Made by a program: the position numbers and the translations under genes | Shown here: in pieces, positions 34,473 to 46,985 of the stretch | Layout: every line of letters starts with the position of its first letter | Numbering within the stretch: position 1 is the first letter of the stretch | Assembly (NCBI GenBank): GCA_008692225.1 | Contig: VICG01000013.1 | Span: 248,001 to 312,000 of the forward strand | DNA length: 64,000 nt | DNA from: Monilinia fructicola | Lineage: Eukaryota > Ascomycota > Leotiomycetes > Helotiales > Sclerotiniaceae | Direction of reading: 5' to 3' | The notes under the pieces: model-generated | The model's input: the letters and a program-made list of their open reading frames with translations, nothing else | What the model was told of the DNA's origin: nothing | Database searches by the model: none

Positions 34473-36350
34473 GATTTGACCGAGTGTTTGAGGGGCAAAA
34501 TGAGCAAATGACAGCAATTCAAAGCAGGTTGGTGTCTATAGGCACAAATGAAATATTGTGTAAGGAAGAAGAAGAAAGATGCAAGAAGGAAGAGTAAGAG
34601 TTCTTGAAAGGCGAAAATCAAGCTAGTGGCTTCTAATTCTGAGGCCCAGCAGTGAATTCAAACGATACTTAAGCTTAAATAAATAAAAGGACCGGATGAA
34701 GTAGTTTTTCACTTTCCCTCGAGGTTTTAGTGAAGCCTTTACTCTATATCAGAATATGGAGATTCACTTTTGCGGAAACATCCATCAGACAAGTGTATCT
34801 TTATGTTGGCTGATACCAATTTGAGCTTTTGTGATTTACGAAGCTTAGAATGCTATGCATCGTTCTTTTTGACGTCACATGGATAAATTGTACCCTCAAT
34901 TTTTTTCCCCTCAAGCTCTTCGTTATCCCAGAAACATCATGAATGATCGGCATTTCTTCGCTTGGATCATGCGACGAGGGTTAACACATCCCTAGACACG
35001 TTTAGATATTTGAGTGATTTATGTTCCTTGAAAGTTTCTGCAGATGGTTCTTGGTTTTTTTGGTGGGTGCCGTGATATATGTAGGGTTATTGCCATACGT
35101 TGTAAGCTTGAACGATGAGAAAAGCAGAAAAACCAGAAAACCAGAAGATCAGAAAACCAGAAGACCAGAACATCAGACAATGACTATAATTAGATGATGA
35201 GAAGACAAAAAAATGAGACGGAATGAAATAGCGCGCATATTAAAAGATCAAAATCTCAACAATTCCGCACCAACAGCGCAGCCAGTAACCCCCGTTCTCT
35301 CCTGACACTCGCTGATTCGGCCTCTACCTTAGCTCAGCAACCTAACCCAAGGTCTCTCGATTCCTCCATCAATTCCATGACCCTTAGCTGCAAGCCGAAC
35401 CCATCCGCACGGATTACATTCTCTTCCCACCGCACCCTCGCTTCGACGGGGGCCAAGATCTTATCCTCGCTCGAAAAAATCTTCTCAGGGCGAAGTTTCC
35501 TTCGACAGCGGCCCCCCTCGATGCAATGGAGCTTCAATGACCCATTCGAGTTTCCCGGGGACCGAAATGCCACAGCCTGGTCGTGAGCCTGCTGCTCTTT
35601 GAATGCGGGGAAGGGCGGCAGCGGCAGTGGGGAAAAAAGGTGAGTGTTTGGATGTGATGCGGCGGAGTTCGATGTCGTTCGTTTGGTGCTTGTGTTGTGG
35701 GATGATGGATGATGGATTTGACGCATTTCGTGACATTGGCGTTTCCGGGCCAACTTCCTCGTTGAACGATCGGATGATTATCGACTTGTATCGCGATCGG
35801 CCCGTGTGATTACTTTGGGGGATCGATAGTTCGATGAGAGTAAAGTATTTGAAGGAGAGGATGTTACGATTCACTGCGTCTCGGTGGTCTGATCTCGGCT
35901 TCATGATGAATGTGGACAACTTTGTATGAGGAATATATCAGGTTGCTTTCGCGGCACATTGGCTAATGAAAATCGTGTCGTGTACTCAACGGACGTTGAA
36001 GATACTCAGGAGGTTGATGAGTGCGGTTGAAGCTTTTCATTCCCGCCATTGATACCTCAGCAGATTCGCAAGTCGAGTACTCTTTCTCAACCACGAGACT
36101 CCTCAAATCACTGTGACAGGTCCCTTGAGGAAATTGTAGTATTAAGAATTATATATGTATCCATGGATATGTACGAATCTAAGCCAACATTTCTACCCCA
36201 GCACACAAACGAGCATATCAGCTAGCATACCCGCAACCCACAAGTTCAAACACGCTCGCCATCAAATGCTCTCAGATGCTCTCAGATGCTCTCAGATGCT
36301 CTTCAAATGCTTTCCAATGTTTTGTAAAGAAAAACATACATCAAAATGAA
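34473..36350. other. Intergenic region between desaturase and methyltransferase genes
   Basis: No gene I can support. A 139-codon minus frame at 35334-35753 overlaps plus frames of similar length and has no recognisable domain. An ACCAGAA/AAAACCAG run lies at 35130-35172 and an 11-bp unit GATGCTCTCA is repeated at 36265-36301. Confidence 0.4.
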
Positions 36351-38080
36351 CTAGTCATCATCATCATACCACACAATTAATCCCCAGTGCCCATGCAAAT
36401 ACTCCCCTTTACTAACGATACTATCCTGACAATCCTTCAAATATCTCGCCTGTCTCGCGACTTCGGCCAGCCTATCCAACATCCGCCCGTTACTTTCTCC
36501 GAATCCATAAACCTTCATATTTGAGCCCCGTCTCTGCGCAGAATTCCTTGACGAATCCACTGGCTTTGCGGAGGTTGTGTCGGGGCATGCGGGGGAATAG
36601 ATGATGTGTGACCTGGAATTGGAGGCCGCCGTGGAACCAATCCATCCACGTGGGACAATCTAATCCATCGTTGTGCGGAACATGCGCTGGATCCAATGTT
36701 CACTTGGTTCGGATTCCTCGGTTGACATGGAAAAGTGGAGACGGTCAATTTGCAGATGGAGGGGAGGGTGATCATGTGACATATGAGACAGAAGATGATG
36801 CGTTGGAGTTGGAGGGAATGCTGCGGTAGACGAGGAAATAACCGAACCAGGTCCAGAAGAATATTTGTCCGACGAGTTCGAATATTCGTTGCTTGCGGTG
36901 AAGTTTACTGCCGAGATCGCGAAGGATAAAGTCCCAGGCGAGGTAGTAGAGGTTGAAGCGGGCGACGGAGAGAAGGAAGTAATATGTCCATGCCTTGTTT
37001 CGGAACCATGAATTTGGCAAACCAATTATAGTGCATGATACACTCAGAAGCTGTAGAGTACAATGAGTCGAAAAATACCGGGGAAATGGCGATAAACGGG
37101 AGAATTTGAAGATCTTGGTCATGTGTCGGGGAAATTCGTAACAATATGGTGAATATTGTGGTTGCGTTTCCACCAACCTATTGATAGTCCACCACAGAAA
37201 TTCAAAATGACTCCACCGATCAAAAAGTCGATATTATAATCGTGCGTTACTGCCAAATGACCCGCATCATGTGCAGTAGCGACGATTTGATGCCAAAACA
37301 TACCCAGGAAAGCTGCACTGGTGGCATACCACTCCAAGCGTAAAAAACAAACATCGAAAGGGAGAATAGAGTCGTGCATCTCAAGATCTCTGTAACATAC
37401 GCCGAGAGCTTGCTGTCGTATAACCCTTCATCCTCCAATTTTGCGATCAGGGCTTGAAATTTAATCTCCAATTCCGAGGCATCCAACATTTTAGGTTCCA
37501 ATTCGGGAATATCCTGTGAATCGATTTGAGCTCCCTTCCGTTCGGATCCGAGATCTCAACCCTTCATGATCAAAAATGGAAGAAGAAGCTGTGGAGCTAG
37601 CATCACTGTCCGGGTTTGCCAGTCGAGGGACAGTCAAGACGTTTTCGGTGACGGTGATATCTACCAACGGTATCTCAGAGATCGGGGTTGAAGGTTCTTT
37701 CTCAGTGTCGTTTTCTGGTATCCGAAGTGATTGTCTTTGAATCGGGGTATAATATTCACCCATGGCTCTTCCAGCTTACCAATTCGATAGCGGTACATTT
37801 TGGCCTTGACATCTTTATTGTGAAATCTAGATTGGATCAGCCGCTATGGTTCACCCATATTTCTGGGTGTTTTTCACAACATACGCATCCAACTCAACGG
37901 TAGTATCTCTCCCAACAACATGGAGAATGACCTTCGCACCACCGGGATGATGATTGAGCCATGAATCCAGCTTCAAATATATCCTTCTGATATAACAATC
38001 GCGTGACCTTGCTCCACCAACTCTCTGATCTCCTTTACTGGCCAGACCTTCTGACTCCTAACTTCAAACGACGTATCCAT
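36351..38080 (-). CDS. Sphingolipid Delta-8 desaturase, cytochrome b5 fusion, frame-interrupted
   Basis: ER enzyme introducing the Delta-8 double bond into the sphingoid base of fungal glucosylceramides. ATG at 38080; exon 1 (37885-38080) joins exon 2 (36351-37826) over a 58-nt intron with GTATGT donor. N-terminal cytochrome b5 domain with the haem motif [15 protein letters not shown]; a Ser-rich linker; then membrane helices and the three His boxes HDAGH, HNIHH and QVTHH ([17 protein letters not shown]). The gene is readable only by switching frame ten times: short deletions near 37976, 37745, 37344, 36805, 36762 and 36661, extra bases near 37534, 37124, 36993 and 36512. The net change is -2 bases, and repair gives 557 aa, the family length. 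Amino acid conservation is near perfect between breaks, arguing for base-calling errors rather than decay. Confidence 0.9.
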
Positions 38081-41000
38081 GGTGGTTGCTTTGACCAAAG
38101 TGTCAAATTCGTTCGGTATTTGTTCTGGTGTGACGGAGCTTAAATAGAATGCGGTACAGTAAGATTAACGGAGATTAAGGGAAAAAATTAACGACCCAAT
38201 CTTATATTTTGCCTCGAGGCTGACAACTGTGATTCACTTGGCGTGTAAGAACGGACCAGGAGTTGAGCGACGCTTATGAATAAAGAGAGAAGTTGTGAAA
38301 GTGCTGAGTATGGAGGAATGAGAAGATGAAAAGATGAAAAGATGAATGAAAAGAAGAGTTCAAAGAGGAGTAAAAATCAAAATCAAAATCAAAATCAAAA
38401 TCAAAATCAAAATCAAAATCAAAATCAAAATCAAAATCAAAATCAAAATCAAAATCAAAATCAAAATCAAAAAATAAACTTAATAAGATTGCATGTATCC
38501 AATCCCTAATGAAGCATCCGATGAGCATCACGTGGATAAACAAAGAAGTCAAACAAACCATCACGGGGAAAAAAAGCAAAACAAAACAAGTCGTCTAATC
38601 GAATCGAATTGGATCAAATTAGACTGCAAACAGCTGGAGGTTACATTTGGTGCTACTAAATCACTACCTACCTAGGTATGCTTAGGTATCGTATGACCAA
38701 TACAGTAATGTTCTTCCTATAAGTAACCAAGAAATCACACTCACTATACTCCATATACGTACGGAGTACAGAGCACACCGTGGAAAGTTGGAACACGTAC
38801 CAGCATTTGCTTTTAGTGACCCATCTTTCATTCATTGTTTCTGCACCTCGCTGGCACAAACTCGAAGGTGGGATGTGGGTTAGGATTTATCCTGTAGGCG
38901 TCAGTTCTGGAAACTTACTGTACAGTAGCTGTTGGCTGTGGGTGAGCTACTCGCTACTCGCTACTAACAACCATCCGCTACCAGCTACATACGTACTGTT
39001 ACCTGTATACTTTATTGGAAAAAGTTTACTCCTCCTCAGCTCTTAAGACTTCAGTACCGATAAGCCCGCAGCAATTCAAGCCGCCGGTGTTAATCAACCA
39101 AACAAATCTTCATCTGATAACTTTTTCACCATTTAATATCCACTCAATGTGCATTATGTACCAGTAGCAACGCGTATCCGCAACCGTATCTGATACGAAT
39201 GTCAGAGCTTTGAGGCTCAGTCCACAAATTTCTCTAGGCGTCTCGTGGTGATGATCCACAGGGTAACCTTGCCTGCCCACTGTATGTAGTACCCAGACTG
39301 CAAGTTGGTAACCCAGGTAATGAAAAATCCACCTGTGAAAATCCATTTCGAGTGAGAAGGGAGAAGGGAGAAGGGAGAAAGGATGGGAAACCCGGATTAT
39401 CGGTACATGGATTGCTCTTTGCTACTGTATTCTGTACGGAGCACTTGATACATAAAGATCCAGAAAATCGGTGCTTAGCAAATTTCATTTTTGAATCTTA
39501 AATGGATGGCTCGTACTGTCCTACAGTATTATCTCATCCCCCTGACTTTTGATTTGTCTGCTTAGGCTCCATTCGTGAATTCATGAACCTGTGTGTTAGT
39601 CAGGCTGACATTTGACCCCTATATATCAGACCCGCGCGTATGCTTTAAAGTTGTTATGACAGGAGGGGAGGTGGCTGTGTTGCAATCCTGCCACCTACTA
39701 CTGTACGGAATACTTACTGTACCTACTCCCTAAGGCTACCCGTCGTCCGTGGGAGCGGAATTGTCTAGCATTGGTGGCATCGTGAGTACACAATGCTCGG
39801 CACTATGATGATCCTCATGAAGGATATCCCTAGCTGCGGATGCGTCCATCCTCGTTCGGCATGGATTATTCGCGCGCAAATTGTAAATCCCGAAGTGACC
39901 GAAAGATGGATGGCACGATATGCAGGTATAGACGAAGTCGGCCCTAGGATAATATAAAGCTGTTGTCGGTGTTGATGCTTAACATATGCATGCATGCATA
40001 CATACTCCGTACAGTAGTTGGTGAAACTTGTAAATGGTTGTCAGGTAGGCCAAAATCCAAATTGAACAAGGGAATAAATAAGGTTAATGGAGAAGCTTGT
40101 TGAATAGAGCATCTCGCCGACTGCATCAATACTTACTCGGTGAGGTCGACAAGATACCGATTGCAAGATGATCATTCTTATAATATTGAAATAAAAGATA
40201 ACTGATTAAATGGAGAAGAGTTGCAAAAGGAAGATGATGGGATGATGGGGTGATAGTTTGTTTCTTGTATTTTCGATTGCTACCCCGTCCTTGCCACTTT
40301 CTGTTGTAGTAGTTTCGTAGCCTAGTAGAGACATAGGCTAGCTATGCTTTTAGCGGCTTTTAGCGGCTTTTCTCTAGCTCGAGGCCTATCAGACCTTCGT
40401 AAGACCTAATGACCGAATAGTTTTCAGGTTCGCGTTGATTACTATATATCCGTCTCCTTGTAGTGTACAGTATATGAGTAAAATGCATACCTAGCTTTTA
40501 GAGTCTCTTGATATAAGACGGCGGCATATTCATTTATCGGATTTTTACGTTATCTGCTGCAAGCGTATTGAGGAGTATTAACGCGATGATGATGATGATG
40601 ATGCGAAGCTCTACAAGTAGTAGAAGACCTAACTACAAATCTACTCAAGTGCTTAAGCGGGCTTGTAGTGATCATACATATGATCAATCGCATCATCCGA
40701 GCAATTATGAAAGACACTTAAGCGTATGGTGACCATTAATTAGTATGATCAATCGTCAATATCTATCATGCAGTTGAATATAAATTTGGCAGGTAGAGGC
40801 AGATCTACGCCTATCGGGATGAGCGTGGGTCTGATGAGGTGGTGGACAACTGCTTGACTCCCTGCACTCCATATTATATATTCTCAATTTGCTCCCGCTC
40901 CATTCTGTTAATACAGCTGCTGCTCTTCTTTGCAAATGTTTCTTTCCCCTGGGTAACTTGGTGGTCGGAGAGAGAAGGAAATCTAATACGATGTGTTAAC

Positions 41001-42064
41001 TTTAACATGAACTTGGGGAACGGAAAGTAAAATCTAGCAGTCAATTTCTAGCATGTATGAATCAAAGATCGTTCTTTAATGTTCTGTCTGGTCATTATAA
41101 TATCATGTTCAGTCTTGAGCGACTCTTGTCTGTATAGATTGAAAGTTGTGGAAGTTAGGATATGGGCCGTCTCTTGATGCTAAGTAGAATCGCAACGTCA
41201 ATGTCGTCGCCGTTCCCGCTGTAATTACTGGTTAACGACTAACCGTAGATTATCCTGACTGTTCTGGTAATGTAAGTCGAGGAAGACAACAAGAAGCCTG
41301 TAAGCTGCATGTAATGAGTAGCATAACAGGCGCTTCAATGGAAACAAAATCTCAAGATATATGAGGGAAAGATGATATAGTATTCTTTTTATATGGTGTA
41401 TGTGTTGGAGTGACCACGCGATAATTACCCAGGCAGTGCCAGCCATTGTTGGTTATGTTTGAAGAGATATTTCATAATGATCATTTTGTATACGAGATGC
41501 AAGCAACATGGAATGGCTGTATTAACAAGGGATGTGAAGAAAAAAGAGCTAGAGTACAACCTAGGTTAAGGGTGATATATATTTATAACCCTCTTCATAA
41601 TCTCACGAGAAATCAACACTATATGTCTTCCTTTTTGCAAATTCAATAATGACTAATTCACTCGGTTGGCATCGATAGGGGGCTTGGTAAAAGATTGGTA
41701 CGACTGGATTGTTATGCCAAAGGAATCAGAAGTTCGACAAGGAGATGCCGCTACACAACTACGTATCAAATTATATTTGTATTCCTCTCGAAGTCAAAAT
41801 GTGATGTCATCGCAAACTACGTGAAACCAGCCAATATTATCCAGAGAGTATGATTTTGACTTTGACTGTCACGGACTCTAGCACCTAGTCACTGCGCTTC
41901 TTGAACACATCTAGAAAATCAATCGTGACCCAACTGTTTCCCAAGGTCCCGAACACGACTCTGATAACGATCTTCCACCAGGGTCTCATTGCCAACTCTT
42001 GAAAATACTCCGCTGAGGAATAGTCGCCTGTCAACTTAGTTCTGCGACTTGTGAAAACAATGCA
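38081..42064. other. Gene-poor region with repeats and dispersed TACGGAGTA/GTACTGTAC motifs
   Basis: About 4 kb without a supported gene. Contains a hexamer array, ATG/GAT trinucleotides at 40584-40602, and several copies of TACTCCGTAC-like and ACTGTACAGTA-like palindromes (around 38755, 38930, 39420, 39518, 39700, 40005). Minus-strand sequence at 41885-42030 (ELAMRPWWKIVIRVVFGTLG) has some coding character but conflicts with the gene on the other strand. Confidence 0.4.
38372..38473. repeat. (AAAATC)n hexamer microsatellite
   Basis: About 17 perfect copies in the 5' flank of the desaturase gene. The minus-strand frame encoding alternating Phe-Asp is a repeat artefact. Confidence 0.95.
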
Positions 42065-42708
42065 TTGAAGACTCGCAAGGACAGAGCTTTCAAACGGAGC
42101 AGTGGCCTCAGTTCTCGCTTCAAGCTCGAAAATTCCCAAGGCAGCGAACACATCAAGCTTTTCACCAAGCTTTTCAAGAATTTCCGCATAACATTCTCCA
42201 AGGATTTGCCTCCACCTACAAAAGTTTCAGCCATCGCCGAGAATCCAAACCGCCAGGCTTCCCTAGCAGAAGTCATCATCCACGGGGTCGCTTCTAAGAT
42301 CAAACTTCAATGCACAGCCGAGATGATTCTTCGTGGACGGGAAAAATCATGGGAACACGCTGCTGCTCTTCTTGGAGCGACGATGGATTTGTACTTGAGT
42401 GATTTCAAATGCAAATGTCTTGAATGCCGAGAGGACGGATATTGGCCGGGCAAAAACGGGCGACAAATTGCGTGGCAGGAGATAGCTCATAAGTTCAAAA
42501 GTCTCATGCCCTACACGCAATCAACGCAGCGGCTTTTGGGTATCCTCCTGGCTTCGACGTTTGAAGAATGAAACTGTACGTGATAGGGTTGAGCCAATGG
42601 GCTTTGCCAGAGGATCGAGTTGCCGATGCTGAAAGCCTGCCCAGCGGGGGCTTCGCTATGAATGAAGACAGTCATCTTGACGTAAAGCTTTGCGCCGAGG
42701 TTAGGAAG
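42065..42708 (+). CDS. Unrecognised protein gene, start and frame uncertain
   Basis: An open frame to 42571 encodes sequence with real-protein character (ASLAEVIIHGVASKIKLQCT, EKSWEHAAALLGATMDLYLS, then a Cys pair in CKCLECREDGYWPG). Near 42505-42515 coding character moves to another frame (ALHAINAAAFGYPPGFDV), passes a TGA at about 42567, and continues as MKLYVIGLSQWALPEDRVAD ... HLDVKLCAEVRK, ending at a good GTGAGT donor at 42709. The first codon in the open frame is TTG, so an upstream exon or start is missing. Either an interrupted gene or one or two sequence indels. No family recognised. Confidence 0.45.
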
Positions 42709-43527
42709 GTGAGTCCAAGAATATTCAAATAATCCCAAGCTCAGATTACTTAAGGTCCTGCGCATTGATTTGCGACCATGCAGTCCATGATATAGGTTCT
42801 ATAACTAGCTATAGTCAAACAAGAAGCCAAGCGTGATCTTTGAGATATCTTTATAGCTATGCTATTCTTACTTTAGGTGCATTCTTTCCATAACTTAGTA
42901 CATTGTGAGATATTGTCTTTCAATTGGAATCGAGTAGTGCCATGACACGGCCTCGTAGTTTTCCTTTCCGTTCTTATGATTCTATATCACATTGATCGTG
43001 TCATACGATGTGGCATGATGATTGACGAGTGATTTAGATGTGGTCGAAGGATCAAATTAACAAGACCTACTGGGATGCAGGATAGTTGAGACTGGTTTTT
43101 CGTGGGTGCGGAAAATGTCAGAGAAGTTAAGTGTGGATGGCATATGTATCCATTTTACTCGAGTAAAGAAACAATCTTGAAATTCTCTAGAGACAGTGGA
43201 GTAAAACCATTGGGGTATGATTTTTTTCTCTTACTGTCAAGCTACTTCTATATCTTCTCTATACATCACTCCGAAGCCCCTTGAAGTCAATCATATCCAA
43301 AACTCTAAATCCTTTTCCCGTCTGTCACCCTCACTATTTGATGGGCCTTGCAAGAATGGGCAGGTGTATACGAACATCCTGTCCTGCTACATTTATATAT
43401 CATATAGATACTCACCACCCAATCTTACCTCATAGCTCCTCAGGGATCCTCAATATCTTCATCAACGAAATGCTAATGAGTTCGTGCCGGCATTTATCAG
43501 CCAACTAGCTAGTTTCAAAACTGGACA
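42709..43527. other. Intergenic or intronic region
   Basis: No coding content followed after the donor at 42709; I could not find the next exon of the plus-strand gene. Otherwise featureless. Confidence 0.3.
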
Positions 43528-44020
43528 TCAATACCTCACCGCATGGTCTGTAAATAATTTATCAAAAGCCCCCCAGTCAATCTCTCCTCCACTGCCCAAA
43601 TCTTCAGCAGAAACAACGAAGTCCGATATCCTCCTCTGCTCACCCCTTCCTTCCAAAATACAAAGCGCTTGAACCAACTTGAAAAAGCCACCAGCTTTCA
43701 ATCTGTGCAACTTGGGAAACACCTCCGCTATCGAGGAACTGAATTGGGCATGTAAAGGCTTACCATTAGCTCTTCAGCAAGAAGCCCCTTCGCACTCTCA
43801 TCAAATGTCATACATTCGCGTCCTCTCGATCCGCAAAGTTGAAGAAAAACCGTCCAATGCTCTCGATTCCCACGGGGAGGAAAAGCCCCAGCCCATTCCC
43901 ACGCTTCTCCACGGTCAATATCGTTTTTTACAGGTGATTGAAAGCTTCCACTACTCACTCACACTGCTGAGAAGGATCTCCGTGTACCTATCTTTGATCC
44001 ACGGCACATATGTCTAGTCA
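43528..44020 (-). CDS. Small unrecognised protein gene with uncertain exon structure
   Basis: Minus-strand blocks of coding character: about 44015-43965 (YVPWIKDRYTEILLS), 43925-43840 (GLGLFLPVGIESIGRFFFNF, then ADREDAN before a GTATGA donor) and 43775-43528 (ANGKPLHAQFSSSIAEVFPK, KAGGFFKLVQALCILEGRG, then GEIDWGAFDKLFTDHAVRY and a TGA). The blocks are compatible with a short spliced gene, but phases do not all agree and no clear ATG was found. Probably 130-160 aa. No family recognised. Confidence 0.4.
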
Positions 44021-44289
44021 ACTGAAGACCATGTTTCTTTCTTTCTTTTTTTGCAAAAACTTGAGAAAAACTTGAAAGAAACTAAACTCCCGTACTAGAT
44101 ATCCAGCTGATCATCCTACCCGAAACATCTTTGCTACATTCCATCTCGCGCGCTATAGAATATTGGGCATGAAACTCAATGTGTCAAAGATCATGTATAT
44201 ATCAATCAAAAAAAAGTCTATATGGAAGACTGCATTTCCACAGCCAAGGCAAGAACCAGGAGTTCGTCTCACAAAAATACCCACCGCAT

Positions 44290-46020
44290 CTACTTCCCGC
44301 CCATCTTATCATCCCCATCACCCTCCCCATCCGCACCCCCACAAACCACCACCTCCAAATCCGCACCCGCACCCGCACCCGCACCCGCACTCGCACCCCG
44401 ACCCCTCCCAACCACCGCCCCCGCCCCTCTTTTCCTCTCCAACCCCCACAACAAAACCGTAGTCCAGACCGCCATCGCCACAGACGTCCCGATCATAGCC
44501 CACATCCCCCGCGTGAACCGCGGCGCCTCGTCCGCCCCGTAGAATAACAAGCTCCACCACGCATTCACGGCGTTGCTCGCACAGTTCATGCTCGCGATGA
44601 CGATTGCCCTCAGGGCGTCACTTTCGCACCTCATCGCTTCGTTCGCCCACGCAAAGAAGGTCGCCTGGCACGCGTAGACGGCGCCGGCCCAGTAGTACGC
44701 GGCGAAGATGGTGGGCGCGTGGGAAGTCGTGAGGATCATGGCGGGAGTGGCGATACCGGTGAGCGCGATGAAGTAGGCGACCAGGTAGCGCTTGCCGTCG
44801 AGGAGATCGGTGAGCGTGGCCCAGAACAGGGTGGATAGGATGCCGACGGCGGGGACGCCGGTGGGGTAGTCGTTGAGTTGGGCGATGGTGTAGCGGTGGG
44901 TGGATTTCATGTAGAGGGACAGCAGGGCGTTGGAGGAGAAGGACTCGGTTTCGCCGGCGATGATCCATAGGATTACGAAACCGTACCAGGACCAGGAGGT
45001 GAGGACTGTTTTGAGGAATGCCGGGCTCCACACGTGGTTGTTGGGTGCTTCGGGGACGCGATCTTTAGCGAGATCACGCTCGGCGGGAGTGAGATAAAAG
45101 GCCGAGGTGGTGGAAGGGGTGTCGGGGAAGAGGAGAAAGCCGTAGAGGGCAATGGGGAGCGTGATGAGTCCGTCGATTATGAAAAGCCAGCGCCAGCCAC
45201 TCATCCCCTTGGTACCGTCGAGCGACGAGTGAATACCGGTTTGTATGAAGCCTCCAAACATGCTGCCGGCTAGCCCGGAAGAGGTGAAGATGCCGCTGCG
45301 CTTTCCGAGCTCGCGAGCCGTGTACCATGATCCGAGTATGTAGTGCGTACCAACGAATGTCGAGCTTTCGGCAATTCCTTGAAAGAAACGGATGGCCATT
45401 ACATCTCGAGGATGATGCGCAGCTGCAGTGATCATAGTGAGGCAACCCCAAAGAACCATCATTGAAGGGAAGAAGATGCGAGGTTTGATGTAGGAGAGTG
45501 CCAAATTACTAGGGACTTGTCCAATGATATATCTAGCATGCCGTTAGTCTACGCCAAGACACACTCGTTCATAGTTAGGTGTGACACAACACAACACAAC
45601 ACAACACAACACAACACAACACAACACAACACAATCTCAGCCCACCCCCCATCAAGCAGGGCCCGGGGCGAAGCAGAAGCACCCGAGCCACCGCGCCGAA
45701 AGAGCAACCAAAGCCTCACACATACCCCACGGTAAAAACAGTATTGATCAGATTATACTGGTTGCCCACAAAGGCCAGCTCCTCCTCCATCCCGCTCACA
45801 TACGCATTCGCCAAATTCGAGCGGTCCAAGTAGTTCGCAAAGTACGACAGACAGCAAAAGCTCAAGATGAAGAAGTCTAGAAGCACCACCATCAGCCGAT
45901 GCGTTCGTCCCGCCGCCGCAAGCGCCCCCGCCCCTCCTCACCTAGTTTCCGCACCAATTTGCGCTCGCCCGGATGCTCCTCCGCATGCGAGATATACCCC
46001 CTCACACGTGATGCGGGCAT
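44290..46020 (-). CDS. MFS anion:cation symporter, Dal5/allantoate-permease type
   Basis: Plasma-membrane transporter of small organic anions or vitamins (ACS family), 490 aa in three exons: 45942-46020, 45726-45876, 44290-45532. The first splice restores ERKLVRKLDFFILSF and NYLDRSNLANAYV, the family hallmark before TM1; the second restores TVGYIIGQVPSNLALSYIKP. Later helices include FFQGIAESSTFVGTHYILGS, GLAGSMFGGFIQTG and SGWRWLFIIDGLITLP. Intron 2 is unusually long (193 nt) because it contains a pentamer microsatellite. The C-terminal tail (GASAGAGAGAGAD) is encoded by a CGCACC hexamer run and probably varies between strains. Frame intact; substrate not deducible. Confidence 0.9.
44361..44397. 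repeat. (CGCACC)n repeat inside the MFS C-terminal coding region
   Basis: Six hexamer units encoding Gly-Ala dipeptides on the minus strand. In-frame unit length (6 bp) lets copy number change without breaking the protein. Confidence 0.8.
45584..45634. repeat. (ACAAC)n pentamer microsatellite within MFS intron 2
   Basis: About ten perfect copies. It sits inside a 193-nt intron where neighbouring genes have introns of 45-70 nt. Confidence 0.9.
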
Positions 46021-46985
46021 GATCAGGAACTGCTCGTGGCATGCGATTCGATTGCTCGGGGGGTGTTTCGTAGCCGAGAGTCAAGGGAGGATCGGGGAGG
46101 GGAGGTGGCTGGGTGCGTGGATAAGGAATCCCGGGCTTGATATATCTTCTGCGTCCGGGATACTTTTACCTTGTCTGGTAATTAGGTGCTGTGGAACTGC
46201 ATACCCGTGCGCAAGCATTAGCAACCCCACTTTCATGATAGCAGCTTTATCAATGATGATGGTTGACGGTATTCAAGATAAGAGTGATTATGCACAGTAT
46301 ACAAGTAGACTATGTTGATTTGATAATAGGATGCGATGCTGTAGATGACAGTAAAGATTTGACCATATCAAATAGATATCACATAAACATCAAACAAACA
46401 TCTATCCATACATCTTACAGACTATCAGGATCAGACATGATATCTAAAATCTACATTACTCGAGTAGGTATCATCTAATCAGATAGTATTGGAACTAGAA
46501 CTAGTATTTTTTTTCTTGGAAGCTTTTGATCTTTCATGCACCCCTTCTCCATTTCTACAACGATAAACGTCCACGGGTACTCGAGTAGAGTTTCTCATTC
46601 AGAAGTTATGTAAGACGATAGAATAGTCAAATGGAGATATGCATATGATACTCAATCTGCAATCCGACTTCGACGGTCCACTCACTATTTGAAGATGTTT
46701 TTTCAAATGCACGCTCGTCACAGTAATACCTCTCAACCTCTCCTGATTTTTAGATCCAGAAAACATTCACCTCTGATATCTCTCAGGATATCTAAACGAT
46801 GACGATGATGCGAGGAGGAAATCATGTCGCCCCGCCCTACATACAGATAGATGCTAAAACCACCACGCGTCACCATCCTCTTCATCATACCCGTTCTGAA
46901 GCCACGCAAATCAGGTTTTTAGAGCCTCTATCCCAAGGCGCGTGAACCTCCAATAACCCAAATAGTAGACTCCCCTCCTTGCGAT
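46021..46985. other. Intergenic region between MFS gene and kinase-fold gene
   Basis: Promoter of the MFS gene and 3' flank of the kinase-fold gene. No gene supported. Confidence 0.4.

Noticed and set aside
35334..35753. 139-codon minus frame between methyltransferase and desaturase
   Set aside because: Overlaps similar-length frames on the other strand, no domain, low-complexity N-terminus.
38274..38579. Minus-strand frame with alternating Phe-Asp
   Set aside because: Translation of the AAAATC microsatellite.
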